DNA of 64,000 nucleotides from Williamsia soli. GTDB taxonomy: Bacteria; Actinomycetota; Actinomycetes; Mycobacteriales; Mycobacteriaceae. Location: the NCBI RefSeq assembly GCF_017377795.1, contig NZ_JAFRDR010000002.1, positions 434,001-498,000 on the forward strand, in the 5' to 3' direction. The position numbers were made by a program, and so were the translations under genes. Numbering within the stretch: the stretch's first letter is position 1; each line of letters starts with the position of its first letter. The notes beneath the pieces are model-generated. The model did no database searches. It was not told the origin of the DNA and saw only the letters and a program-made list of their open reading frames with translations. Shown piece after piece: positions 46,711-55,167 of the stretch.

Positions 46711-47652
46711 TCAGGGAACTGGGGAGACATCCACCGAGACATCGATTTTGCTCTTGCGGGATTCGGTATAGATGACCCCTCGCAGCGGGGGTACGTCCTC
46801 GTAATCGCGTCCCCACGCGACGGTGACGTGCCGCTCGCCCACCAGGGTGTCGTTGGTCGGGTCGAACGCGATCCACCGGTCCCCCGGCAACCACACCGCG
46901 GCCCAGGCATGAGACGCGTCCGCACCGAAGATCCGTTCCTTGCCCGGTGGTGGGTCGGTGACTAGATATCCGGACACGTATCGGGCAGCGAGCCCTTGCG
47001 AACGCAGACATGCGATCGCGACACGGGCGAAATCCTGGCAGACCCCTTCACGACGGTCCAGGACGGTCTCGACCCGGGTGCTGATCTGGGTCGATCCCGA
47101 GCGGTAGGTGAAGTCGCGGAAGATCCGCCGCGTCAGCTCGACCACCACATCGATCAGAGGCACGCCGGGGGTGAAGATCGTCGCGGCGTAGTCGCGCACG
47201 GCGGGGCTGATCTCCGGCGGGTAGAGATCCAGCCGGAACTCGACCGCCCGGGCGGATGCCGGGCCGAGTGGCCGGGCGGCTTCCCACGATCCGAGTGCCG
47301 CCGGCGACTCGAGCAGGCCCTGGTCGATCGGATCCACCTCGACCGTCGACGTACCGGTGACCTCCAGCCGTCGGTGGGGTGCGCGGACGTGGAAATAGCT
47401 GTCGGAGTTGCCGTAGATGTCCACTCCGGTCGACCGGTCGGACGGTTCGGGGTCGATGATCACCTCGCTGGTCAGCACCCGCTGCCCCGGCAGATCACGG
47501 GGCTGCAGGTACGCGCGGCCGTACGAACTCGACACCACGTTGTCGTAGTCGTACCGCGTGCGGTGGGTGACCCGGTACCGGCGGGCTGCGGGCTGCTGTG
47601 ACTGACCGTTCTCGGATTGACCGTTCTGGTATCGGCCCATGTGGGAATTCAC
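46711..47652 (-). CDS. Transglutaminase-like cysteine protease of the ATP-grasp/alpha-E cluster
   Basis: 313 residues from GTG 47652, which overlaps the preceding stop as GTGA; ATG 47640 is an alternative. A Gln/Asn-rich N-terminus (YQNGQSENGQSQQ) precedes the bacterial transglutaminase N-terminal region (RYRVTHRTRYDYDNVV) and the transglutaminase core. The triad looks intact: Cys205 in REGVCQDFARVA, His248 in ASHAWAAVWLP, Asp264 in WIAFDPTND. No signal peptide, so cytoplasmic. Such proteins are predicted peptidases or amide-bond enzymes working with the neighbouring ATP-grasp. Third gene of the operon. Confidence 0.88.
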   Translation of the reverse strand: MNSHMGRYQNGQSENGQSQQPAARRYRVTHRTRYDYDNVVSSSYGRAYLQPRDLPGQRVLTSEVIIDPEPSDRSTGVDIYGNSDSYFHVRAPHRRLEVTGTSTVEVDPIDQGLLESPAALGSWEAARPLGPASARAVEFRLDLYPPEISPAVRDYAATIFTPGVPLIDVVVELTRRIFRDFTYRSGSTQISTRVETVLDRREGVCQDFARVAIACLRSQGLAARYVSGYLVTDPPPGKERIFGADASHAWAAVWLPGDRWIAFDPTNDTLVGERHVTVAWGRDYEDVPPLRGVIYTESRKSKIDVSVDVSPVP

Positions 47653-50408
47653 AACTGCACCTGCGAACCCGCGCCCCACAGAGGCTGCATCTCCACCGGA
47701 TAGGCGAATCGGGTTCGACCCAACACGTCCGAGATCTCTCGGAGACCCGAATTCAACGTGCGCATCAGATCGTCGAGCTCGACTCGTCGGCCGCCGGCGC
47801 CGATGGCCGCGAGATCGACCGGATCGACGCGGCGCAGTTCGGAGACCAGGTCCTCGACGACCCGCTCGGCGGCAGCGGAACGGACGTCGGTGGGCAACGA
47901 CGAGAGGTCCTCGCGCAGGGTGGCCAGCTGGTAGATCATCGCCCGCGGATTGCCCTCGTCGAAGAGCATCAGCGAGGCGACCGACCCCAGCCGGACGATT
48001 CCGCGGTTACGCCGCCGGTAGATGATCGCCGACTCGTTGGCCACCAGATACGCCTCGAGAAGACCCTGCTCGGTGTCCGCGTCCCGCTGTGTCACCAGCA
48101 CCGCTGCGGTGAGCGAGGCGAGTATCTGGGCTCGCTCGATCCGGCGACCGATGTCCATGAACAACCAGCCGGGGTCGTGGACCATCGACTCCGCCTGCAA
48201 TCCGGCCAACGCCAACAATCCGTGCAGGATGTCGTCCTGCGCCCGGCCCAGACCCGATCCGTCCAGATCGCGTTCATCGGACTCGGAGTCCAGGACGGGC
48301 TGCGGTCCGAGTTCGGTGAGTGCACGGTCCACTGCACCCAACACCATCCACGTGCTCGTCGAGAGCTGATCCCGAACCGCCCGCGCGAGTTGCTGCATCC
48401 GGTCCACAGCGAACGCCACCGAGCCCGGTGACCGGCGTGCACTGGTCATGGCGTGCAGTCGCAGCGTCGCCGCCTGCACCTCGTCGGGTTCCGGGGCGCC
48501 CTCCCCAGAATGGTCACCGATGTTCTTGGCACCCTTGACGATTCCGCCCGTCCCGGTGGTCGTCGCGACTGCGGCCAGGAACAGTGGAATAGACGCCGTC
48601 CCCGTCATCCACGGCCGGTACCGGTAGTCCTCGTAACGCTCACGCGCGACCCTGACCATCCGCGTGGTCAGTTCGGCGCGCTCGCCATAACGGCCGAACC
48701 AGAACAGATCCGACAGCACGCGGGGCGAACTGACCACCGCGGCATCGGTACCGCGATTCGTCGCCGCGGAGTCGCTACCGTTCACGACGATCGTCGCGTC
48801 CCGCACAGGCCGCTCCGCCGACTCGGGCACCCGAGCCTGCGTACCGGCTGGCTCCGCCGTTGTCACCCACACATCCTTGCCCGCGATCGACGTCATCGCC
48901 GACCCGGCGTGGCCGTCCGCGAGCACGTGACCGAGACCACCCGGCATCACGGCGTAGCCCGATCCCTGCGCGACGCTGAACGCGCGGATACCGACCGGCG
49001 CAGCCCGCAGCGGCGAACCGATCGCCGTACGCCGGTACGGTCCCGGGGTGGTCGACGGCGCCACCGAGAACGAGGTCAGTCGCCGTCCGACCCACTGCCA
49101 GGGTTCGCTCTCGATCCGGGCGGCCAGAACAGACCGATCCCCGGCGGACAGCGTCGGACCCAGGATCTCTTCGCCGGTCCGGAAGTTCGAGACCGTCATG
49201 TCAGACATCTCGACCGTCAACTTCGAGCGTTGCAGATCGTCGCCGGCCCAGTAGGTTTCGACCGAGTTCAGCTGTAGGTCCTCGTCGAGGAGATACCGGC
49301 ATGCGGCAGCCAGCACCGTGTTCAAGGCCGGGTTCTCCATCACTGCGCTGCCGAGTGTGTTCAGCACCGTCACCGACCCCCGCGAGATCGCCTCCACGAG
49401 TCCGGTGACGCCCAGCCGGGAGTCGGTTCGCAGGTCGAGCGGGTCGCAATAACTGGAGTCCACGCGGCGCAGAATCACGTCGAGGCGTTTGAACTTGCCG
49501 AGCGACCGCATGTAGACGGCACCGTCGCGGACCACCAGGTCGGCTGCCTCCACCAGTGGGAACCCGAGGATCGAGGCGAGATAGGCCTGGTCGAATGCCG
49601 TCTCCGACAACGAGCCCGGGGTGAGCACCGCCACGGTGGGGTCTTCGATACCCCGCGGCGCGTACTCGAACAGCGCGAGCCGCAGCGTCGCGGCGAACGC
49701 TGCGGTCGGTCGCGGCACGCAGCGCTGGAAGAGCCGAGGGAACGCCCGCGACATGAGACGGCGGTCGGCGATCGCGTAACCGATACCGGACGGCGCCTGT
49801 GCCCGGTCGGCGAAGACGAGGTGTTCGCCGTCGGACCCGCGGCCGATGTCACAGGCGTGCAGGAACAAACTGTGCGGCTGGGTCTGCGGAAAGCGGGCCG
49901 CTTTCCGAATGTAGCCAGGATGTCCGTAGACCATCTCGGGCGGCAGCACACCCGCGGTGATGGTCCGCTGGTCGGAGTAGATGTCGGAGAGCAGCGCATC
50001 CAGCACACGCGCGCGCTGCGCGATCCCCTTCTCGAGTTCCTGCCAGCGGGCGCCGTCGACAAGCAGTGGCACGCAGTCGAGCTGCCACCGTCGTTGTTGC
50101 GTCCCGGCATCGGCCGGAGCGTTGTAGGTTATCCCGTCGTCGTCGACGAGGGTCCGCACGCGGCGATCGGCCTGACGCAAACCCGCGTCGCCGAGACGTT
50201 CGTACCCTTCGATCAGATCGGCCCACTGGCCACGCAACGCCCCGGCCCCGTCGAGCAGTTCGTCGAAGACGCCGGTCGGCGATGCGGTCACGGTACCCGC
50301 GGACGTCGCATCCGCGTTCGGGGGCAGGGCGGCAAGATCGAACAATCCGAACCGGTCAGACCGATATCGGTCCAGAATTCCGGTGGGTTCAACCCTGGGC
50401 GATGTCAC
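47649..50408 (-). CDS. Circularly permuted ATP-grasp fused to alpha-E domain
   Basis: 919 residues, GTG start overlapping the DUF2126 stop (GTGA). Residues of about 60-520 are the circularly permuted ATP-grasp (CP_ATPgrasp) domain, with GHPGYIRKAARFPQ, YAIADRRLMSRAFPRLFQR and the diagnostic DVILRRVDSSYCDPLDLRTDS followed by ISRGSVTVLNTLGSAVMENP. From about 561 the all-helical alpha-E domain starts VLSDLFWFGRYGERAELTTR and runs to the end. In many bacteria these are separate genes; here they are fused, as in mycobacterial Rv2567. The predicted role is ATP-dependent ligation of an amino group to a carboxylate on a peptide or small molecule; the substrate is unknown. Confidence 0.9.
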   Translation of the reverse strand: MTSPRVEPTGILDRYRSDRFGLFDLAALPPNADATSAGTVTASPTGVFDELLDGAGALRGQWADLIEGYERLGDAGLRQADRRVRTLVDDDGITYNAPADAGTQQRRWQLDCVPLLVDGARWQELEKGIAQRARVLDALLSDIYSDQRTITAGVLPPEMVYGHPGYIRKAARFPQTQPHSLFLHACDIGRGSDGEHLVFADRAQAPSGIGYAIADRRLMSRAFPRLFQRCVPRPTAAFAATLRLALFEYAPRGIEDPTVAVLTPGSLSETAFDQAYLASILGFPLVEAADLVVRDGAVYMRSLGKFKRLDVILRRVDSSYCDPLDLRTDSRLGVTGLVEAISRGSVTVLNTLGSAVMENPALNTVLAAACRYLLDEDLQLNSVETYWAGDDLQRSKLTVEMSDMTVSNFRTGEEILGPTLSAGDRSVLAARIESEPWQWVGRRLTSFSVAPSTTPGPYRRTAIGSPLRAAPVGIRAFSVAQGSGYAVMPGGLGHVLADGHAGSAMTSIAGKDVWVTTAEPAGTQARVPESAERPVRDATIVVNGSDSAATNRGTDAAVVSSPRVLSDLFWFGRYGERAELTTRMVRVARERYEDYRYRPWMTGTASIPLFLAAVATTTGTGGIVKGAKNIGDHSGEGAPEPDEVQAATLRLHAMTSARRSPGSVAFAVDRMQQLARAVRDQLSTSTWMVLGAVDRALTELGPQPVLDSESDERDLDGSGLGRAQDDILHGLLALAGLQAESMVHDPGWLFMDIGRRIERAQILASLTAAVLVTQRDADTEQGLLEAYLVANESAIIYRRRNRGIVRLGSVASLMLFDEGNPRAMIYQLATLREDLSSLPTDVRSAAAERVVEDLVSELRRVDPVDLAAIGAGGRRVELDDLMRTLNSGLREISDVLGRTRFAYPVEMQPLWGAGSQVQL

Positions 50409-53400
50409 CGAAGGACTGTACGTGCTCGCCGCATGTCGAGGATCATCGGTACACCCGAATCGGTCGCGAGACGAGCCGCGAATTCGCGTAGCTTCGCAGT
50501 GTCGACGGCGTCGGCCCGGTGCCCGGAGGCTTCGAACCGGCCGTTACGACGTGACTCGGCCTCCACCGCGTTGACGGGCGGGCGCTCGTACGCCCGGCCA
50601 CCGGGATGGACGACGTGATATTTGGCGCCGCCGACAGACCGACCGTTGTGCGTGTCGACGAGGTCGAACACGAGTGGGGTGTCGATGGTGATCGTCGGGT
50701 GGAGCGCACTCGGAGGTTGCCACGCCCGGAACCTGATCCCGGCCACCGACTCCCCCGCCCGACCGGTACCAGTCAGCGGAACGGGGACTCCGTTGCAGGT
50801 CAGGATGAACCGATTGTTGTCGCCGCCGAGCACGCGTACCTGCACCCGTTCGATCGAGGAGTCGACGTAGCGGGAGGTACCACCGGCGGTCGATTCCTCG
50901 CCGAGGACGTTCCACGGCTCGATCGCGCCGCGCAACTCGATCTCTACGTCGCGGATGTGGACGGTTCCCAGGCGCGGGAACCGGAACTCGGTGAACGGCG
51001 CCAACCAGGCGGTGTCGAAGTCGTAGCCGGCCTCACGGAGATCCTCTGCGACGTTCGCGATGTCGTCGATCACATAATGCGGCAGCAGATGCCGTCCATG
51101 CAGGTCAGCGCCGTGGCGCTGCAGCCGCGCGCGGTACGGATCGTCCCAGAACCACGAGACCAGACTGCGGACCAGTAGCGACTGGACCATGGCCATCTGG
51201 TGGTGTGGCGGCATCTCGAAGCCCCGCAGTTCCAGCAGCCCGAGCCTGCCACGGGTGGAGTCGGGACTGTACAACTTGTCGATGCAGAACTCGGCCCGGT
51301 GCGTGTTGCCGGTGATGTCCGTGAGCAGGTGGCGCAGCGCTCGGTCGGTCACCCACGGCAGGTGGTACCCGGTCGCACCGGCCTGGATCTCTTCGGTGAT
51401 CCGGTCGATCTCAGCAAACGAGACCTCGAGTTCGTAGAGTGCGCTCTCGCGACCCTCGTCGGCGCGTGGGGCCTGCGAGGTGGTCCCGATGAACCGCCCG
51501 GAGAACAGATACGACAACGACGGGTGCAGTTGCCAGTAGGTGAGCATGGAGACGAGCAGGTCCGGGCGGCGCAGCATCGGCGACTCGGAGGGACGGATGC
51601 CGCCGAGCGTTATGTGGTTCCCGCCACCGGTACCACCGTGGCTGCCGTCGAGGTCGAACGACTCTGTGCCCAGGCGTACCCGGCGGGCCTGGTCGTACAG
51701 GGTTTCGAGGAGTTCCGATTGTTCGGCGAACGACGCTGTCGGCTGGATGTTCACCTCGATCACCCCGGGATCCGGGGTGACCGTCATCGACGTCAGTCGT
51801 GGGTCCGACGGTGGGCCGTAACCCTCGACGACGACGGGCTTACCGATCTCCGCGGCGCTGCGCTCGACCAGGTTGAGCAGCTCCGCGAAGTCATCGCCGG
51901 TCTCGGTCGGTGGCAGAAACACATACAGGACCCCGCCGCGTTCTTCTGCGACCAGCGCGGTCACAGCGCGCCCACTCGGGTCGACGAGATCACCCTCGGC
52001 TTCCGAGTCGGTTGCGCCCGGCGCGGCGCCGGCCTGCGGCGCTTCCGCCTGCACACGTGCAGCTGCTTCGGCGACTGCGGCCTCCGCCTCCCGAGCGGCC
52101 CGGGCCGCCGCAGCGGCTCTCGCCCGTTCGACCTGCATCTCCGGGGTGATCCACAGCGGTTCGCCGTCCCCGTGCGTACCGTCCGGCGTCACCGACGTAC
52201 CGGGACGCGGGCGCGGCAGTGGTTCCCCGGCCATCCCTGTCGGCGGCGCCTCCGGTGCGGCGGCGTCCGGTGCGTCCGACTCCTGGGCGGCCGGGTCGAT
52301 CGGCTCCGGGGGTGGCGGGAATTCCGGCAGTGCTGTCAGGTCTGCCAGCGGTTCGATGTCGAATGCGGTGGGATCCGCCGGGAAGAACTGTGGTTGCCCC
52401 TCCCAGAAGAGCGCGCTGAGCGGCAGCCGGAGCCCCGCCGGTGAGTTACCAGGACTCAGGACGAGACGCCCGCGCCGGGTACGCCAGAGAGCACTGACCC
52501 AGCCGACACCGCGGGGGTTCCGGCTGATCGGCAGGAGGTATGCCGTCGGTGTACTCACCGACGAATCGAGTTCCGCCAGCAACTGCTGCCGGCGGTCGTC
52601 GGAGTCGGTCTCGGGGTCGATGTCCTTCTCAACCGCCGCGGTCGCTTCAGCCTCTTTGTTCGGCGGCATGCCGACTGGCAGTCGGACCAGTTCGGCCAAC
52701 CTCAACAGTGGGTCCTCGTAGGCCGGAACGACCTGCGAATCGGGCAACCGCAACCGGCGGGCCAGCGATTCGATGAACGCCTTGGGCGACTTCGCCGTCG
52801 CAGGATCCGCGGGTCCCAGTCCACCCGGGGACTGCCAGTCGATCGTCGTCTGCGCGGCGGCCTTCGTCGGCCACGGGTCGTCCAGGAGGTCCGGGTTGCT
52901 CCACAACGCTTTGCCGTCGGCGCGCCAGATCAGGTCGATCTGCCAGCGCGGCAGCGGCTCGCCGGGGTACCACTTGCCCTGCCCACGTTGGACCAACCCG
53001 GTCGGCGCGTAGATCTTCTTGAGTCGATCGGTGAGGTCGGACGCCAGCGAGCGCTTGTGCGGTCCGTCCGCTGCGGTGGTCCATTCCGGATCGACCTGGT
53101 TGTCGAGCGAGACGAAGGTCGGCTCTCCGCCCACGGTCAGCCGGACATCGCTGGCGGCCATCCGGGCATCGAGGTCGGCCCCGAGATCGACGATCTTGCC
53201 CCACTGGTCGGCGGTGTACGGCAGCGTCACACGCGGGTCCTCGTGGAACCGGGTGACCTCGTTCGAGAAGTCCATCACCGCATGACATTTGCCGGTGGCC
53301 CCCGTGATCGGTGCCGCCGCGCCGGGATGCGGTGTCGCGGCCAGCGGGATGTGTCCTTCTCCGGCGAACAGACCCGACGTCGGATCCATCCCCACCCAGC

Positions 53401-54130
53401 CGGCACCCGGCAGGTACACCTCGGTCCACGCGTGCAGGTCGGTGAAGTCGGCGTCGGGCCCGGACGGACCGTCGATCGACTTGATGTCCGAGGTGAGCTG
53501 GACCAGATAACCGGAGACGAAACGCGCGGCCAGCCCCAGCCTGCGGAGGATCGCGACGAGCAGCCAGGCCGAATCTCGGCACGAGCCGATGCCACTGTCG
53601 AGGGTGAACTCCGGTTCCTGGACACCGGCTTCCAGACGCACCGTGTAGCGGACGTCGTCGCGGACGGCACTGTTGAGCGCCACCAGGTAGTCGATGATCC
53701 TGGTCTTACCGGTGACCCGGTGGTCTTCCACCCATTTCGTCACGAGCGGATCGTCGCCCGCCGAATCCACCGGACGCAGGTAGACCTCAAGGTCGCGCCG
53801 CAATTCCTCGGGGTAGGCGAATCCGACGTACTCGGCGAACTCTTCGATGAAGAAGTCGAAGGGGTTGATCGACGTCAGATCGGCCACCAAACCGACGGTG
53901 AAGCTCAAGACGTTCGTCGGCTCCGGAAACACCAGTCGCGCAAGATAGTTGCTGAACGCGTCCTGCTGCCAGTTGATGAAGTGTTCAGCTGGTTCGACCT
54001 TCAGAGAATAGGCCTCGATGGGAGTACGCGAATGCGGTGCCGGACGCAGCCGCAGCACATGCGGATACACCTTCGTCAACCTGTCGAAGTTGTACGTGGT
54101 CCGGTGTTCGAGTGCCACCTTGATGGTCAA
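50405..54130 (-). CDS. Transglutaminase-DUF2126 protein of the ATP-grasp/alpha-E cluster
   Basis: 1241 residues from TTG 54130, chosen because GGAGG lies nine bases upstream and LTIKVALEHRTTYNFDRL begins the transglutaminase N-terminal region; GTG 54118 is the alternative. Residues 1-280: transglutaminase with Cys184 (GIGSCRDSAWLL), His233 (DLHAWTEVYLPG) and Asp249 (WVGMDPTSG). From about 320: DUF2126, starting RLTVGGEPTFVSLDN and including QRGQGKWYPGEPLPRWQ and GSHGGTGGGNHITLGG. A roughly 110-residue low-complexity insert rich in Pro, Ala and Glu (about 605-718) breaks DUF2126. First gene of the three-gene operon; corresponds to M. tuberculosis Rv2566. Confidence 0.88.
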   Translation of the reverse strand: MTIKVALEHRTTYNFDRLTKVYPHVLRLRPAPHSRTPIEAYSLKVEPAEHFINWQQDAFSNYLARLVFPEPTNVLSFTVGLVADLTSINPFDFFIEEFAEYVGFAYPEELRRDLEVYLRPVDSAGDDPLVTKWVEDHRVTGKTRIIDYLVALNSAVRDDVRYTVRLEAGVQEPEFTLDSGIGSCRDSAWLLVAILRRLGLAARFVSGYLVQLTSDIKSIDGPSGPDADFTDLHAWTEVYLPGAGWVGMDPTSGLFAGEGHIPLAATPHPGAAAPITGATGKCHAVMDFSNEVTRFHEDPRVTLPYTADQWGKIVDLGADLDARMAASDVRLTVGGEPTFVSLDNQVDPEWTTAADGPHKRSLASDLTDRLKKIYAPTGLVQRGQGKWYPGEPLPRWQIDLIWRADGKALWSNPDLLDDPWPTKAAAQTTIDWQSPGGLGPADPATAKSPKAFIESLARRLRLPDSQVVPAYEDPLLRLAELVRLPVGMPPNKEAEATAAVEKDIDPETDSDDRRQQLLAELDSSVSTPTAYLLPISRNPRGVGWVSALWRTRRGRLVLSPGNSPAGLRLPLSALFWEGQPQFFPADPTAFDIEPLADLTALPEFPPPPEPIDPAAQESDAPDAAAPEAPPTGMAGEPLPRPRPGTSVTPDGTHGDGEPLWITPEMQVERARAAAAARAAREAEAAVAEAAARVQAEAPQAGAAPGATDSEAEGDLVDPSGRAVTALVAEERGGVLYVFLPPTETGDDFAELLNLVERSAAEIGKPVVVEGYGPPSDPRLTSMTVTPDPGVIEVNIQPTASFAEQSELLETLYDQARRVRLGTESFDLDGSHGGTGGGNHITLGGIRPSESPMLRRPDLLVSMLTYWQLHPSLSYLFSGRFIGTTSQAPRADEGRESALYELEVSFAEIDRITEEIQAGATGYHLPWVTDRALRHLLTDITGNTHRAEFCIDKLYSPDSTRGRLGLLELRGFEMPPHHQMAMVQSLLVRSLVSWFWDDPYRARLQRHGADLHGRHLLPHYVIDDIANVAEDLREAGYDFDTAWLAPFTEFRFPRLGTVHIRDVEIELRGAIEPWNVLGEESTAGGTSRYVDSSIERVQVRVLGGDNNRFILTCNGVPVPLTGTGRAGESVAGIRFRAWQPPSALHPTITIDTPLVFDLVDTHNGRSVGGAKYHVVHPGGRAYERPPVNAVEAESRRNGRFEASGHRADAVDTAKLREFAARLATDSGVPMILDMRRARTVLR

Positions 54131-54219
54131 CGACCAATACCTCCATGCGCCGGTAAAAACCCTGGCTGCAAGTTCATCACAAGTTCGGCGATGACGCCGG
54201 GCTCGCGCGAGGAAACCGG

Positions 54220-55161
54220 CTACCGCCGTGTCGAGGCCACCTTGCGGGTCGTACGGCGGCTGTGGGCCCGGTGGATCAGCAGGACCGCGATTCCGGCGAC
54301 GACGATGCCGACGAGGTTGATCACCAGCTGCGCGGTGGATTCTGCGGCCACCCGCCATTGCCCGAGGGTGGCCGCGACGACAGCGTAGCCTGCGGCAGGC
54401 ACCGTGGTGACAGAGATGAAAACCCCCACCAGCGCAGCCGATTTCGACGATACGAGCGACAGCATCCCGGCAGCGCCCGCCAGCAGCGCGACGACGAGAG
54501 AGAATGGTCCGACCTGGTAGATGAAGTCGAGTTGGTCGGCGGTCGTCACGTCGGTCATGGCGATCCACCCCAGGCGTTCGGCGACCACTGCTCCCGCACC
54601 CGTCACCACCATCGCCAAGGGAAAGCCCACGGCGAGGGCCAGGACCGATCGTCGGGCCAGCGAGAATTTGCGCCGCACGATCGCCACCGCGATACCCGCC
54701 AACGGCCCGAACTCGGGTCCGACCACCATGCCGCCGACGACGGTCACCGGTGAATCGGTGACCACTCCGACCGCTGCGAGCAGGCAGGCGAGGCAGAGAA
54801 ACGCCAGGAAAGTGACGCTGAGGGTGGCGTCCTCGTTCGTGTGCTCGAGCAGTTCGTCCCAGACGACCGCGTCCTCCGGGCCGCCGGGCGCATCCCGTTC
54901 GGCCTGTTCGGCCGCATTCGACAAGACGGTATCGAGCAGTTCGACCACGATGGCGCCGTCGGTCACCAGTTCCAGCGCGCGAAGCTGTTTGAGCAATTCG
55001 TTTGCGGCTTCACGCGTGACGTCCGCCTCGATCAGGTCACCGGCCGGCTCGAGCGCCGCGCCGGGCACCCTCGTCACATGCGTGACACCGATGCACTCCC
55101 GCAACGCGTCGACCACGTCGTCAGACCGCTTGGCCGGACTGATGATCCGCAGGTGCAGCAC
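54220..55161 (-). CDS. DUF389 family membrane protein
   Basis: 313 residues, GTG start. The N-terminal soluble part (MLHLRIISPAKRSDDVVDAL..., to about 110) is followed by about six transmembrane helices with the family's VVGGMVVGPEFGPLAGIAVA and VFISVTTVPAAGYAVVAATL segments, and a basic C-terminal tail. Function not established. It begins 6 nt after the aspS stop with no clear ribosome-binding site and probably depends on aspS transcription. Confidence 0.88.
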   Translation of the reverse strand: MLHLRIISPAKRSDDVVDALRECIGVTHVTRVPGAALEPAGDLIEADVTREAANELLKQLRALELVTDGAIVVELLDTVLSNAAEQAERDAPGGPEDAVVWDELLEHTNEDATLSVTFLAFLCLACLLAAVGVVTDSPVTVVGGMVVGPEFGPLAGIAVAIVRRKFSLARRSVLALAVGFPLAMVVTGAGAVVAERLGWIAMTDVTTADQLDFIYQVGPFSLVVALLAGAAGMLSLVSSKSAALVGVFISVTTVPAAGYAVVAATLGQWRVAAESTAQLVINLVGIVVAGIAVLLIHRAHSRRTTRKVASTRR

Positions 55162-55167
55162 GCCTGA

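Noticed and set aside
54131-54568. 146-codon upstream extension of the DUF2126 protein
   Set aside because: Overlaps DUF389 in antisense and is Arg/His/Gly-rich with no similarity to the transglutaminase N-terminus.
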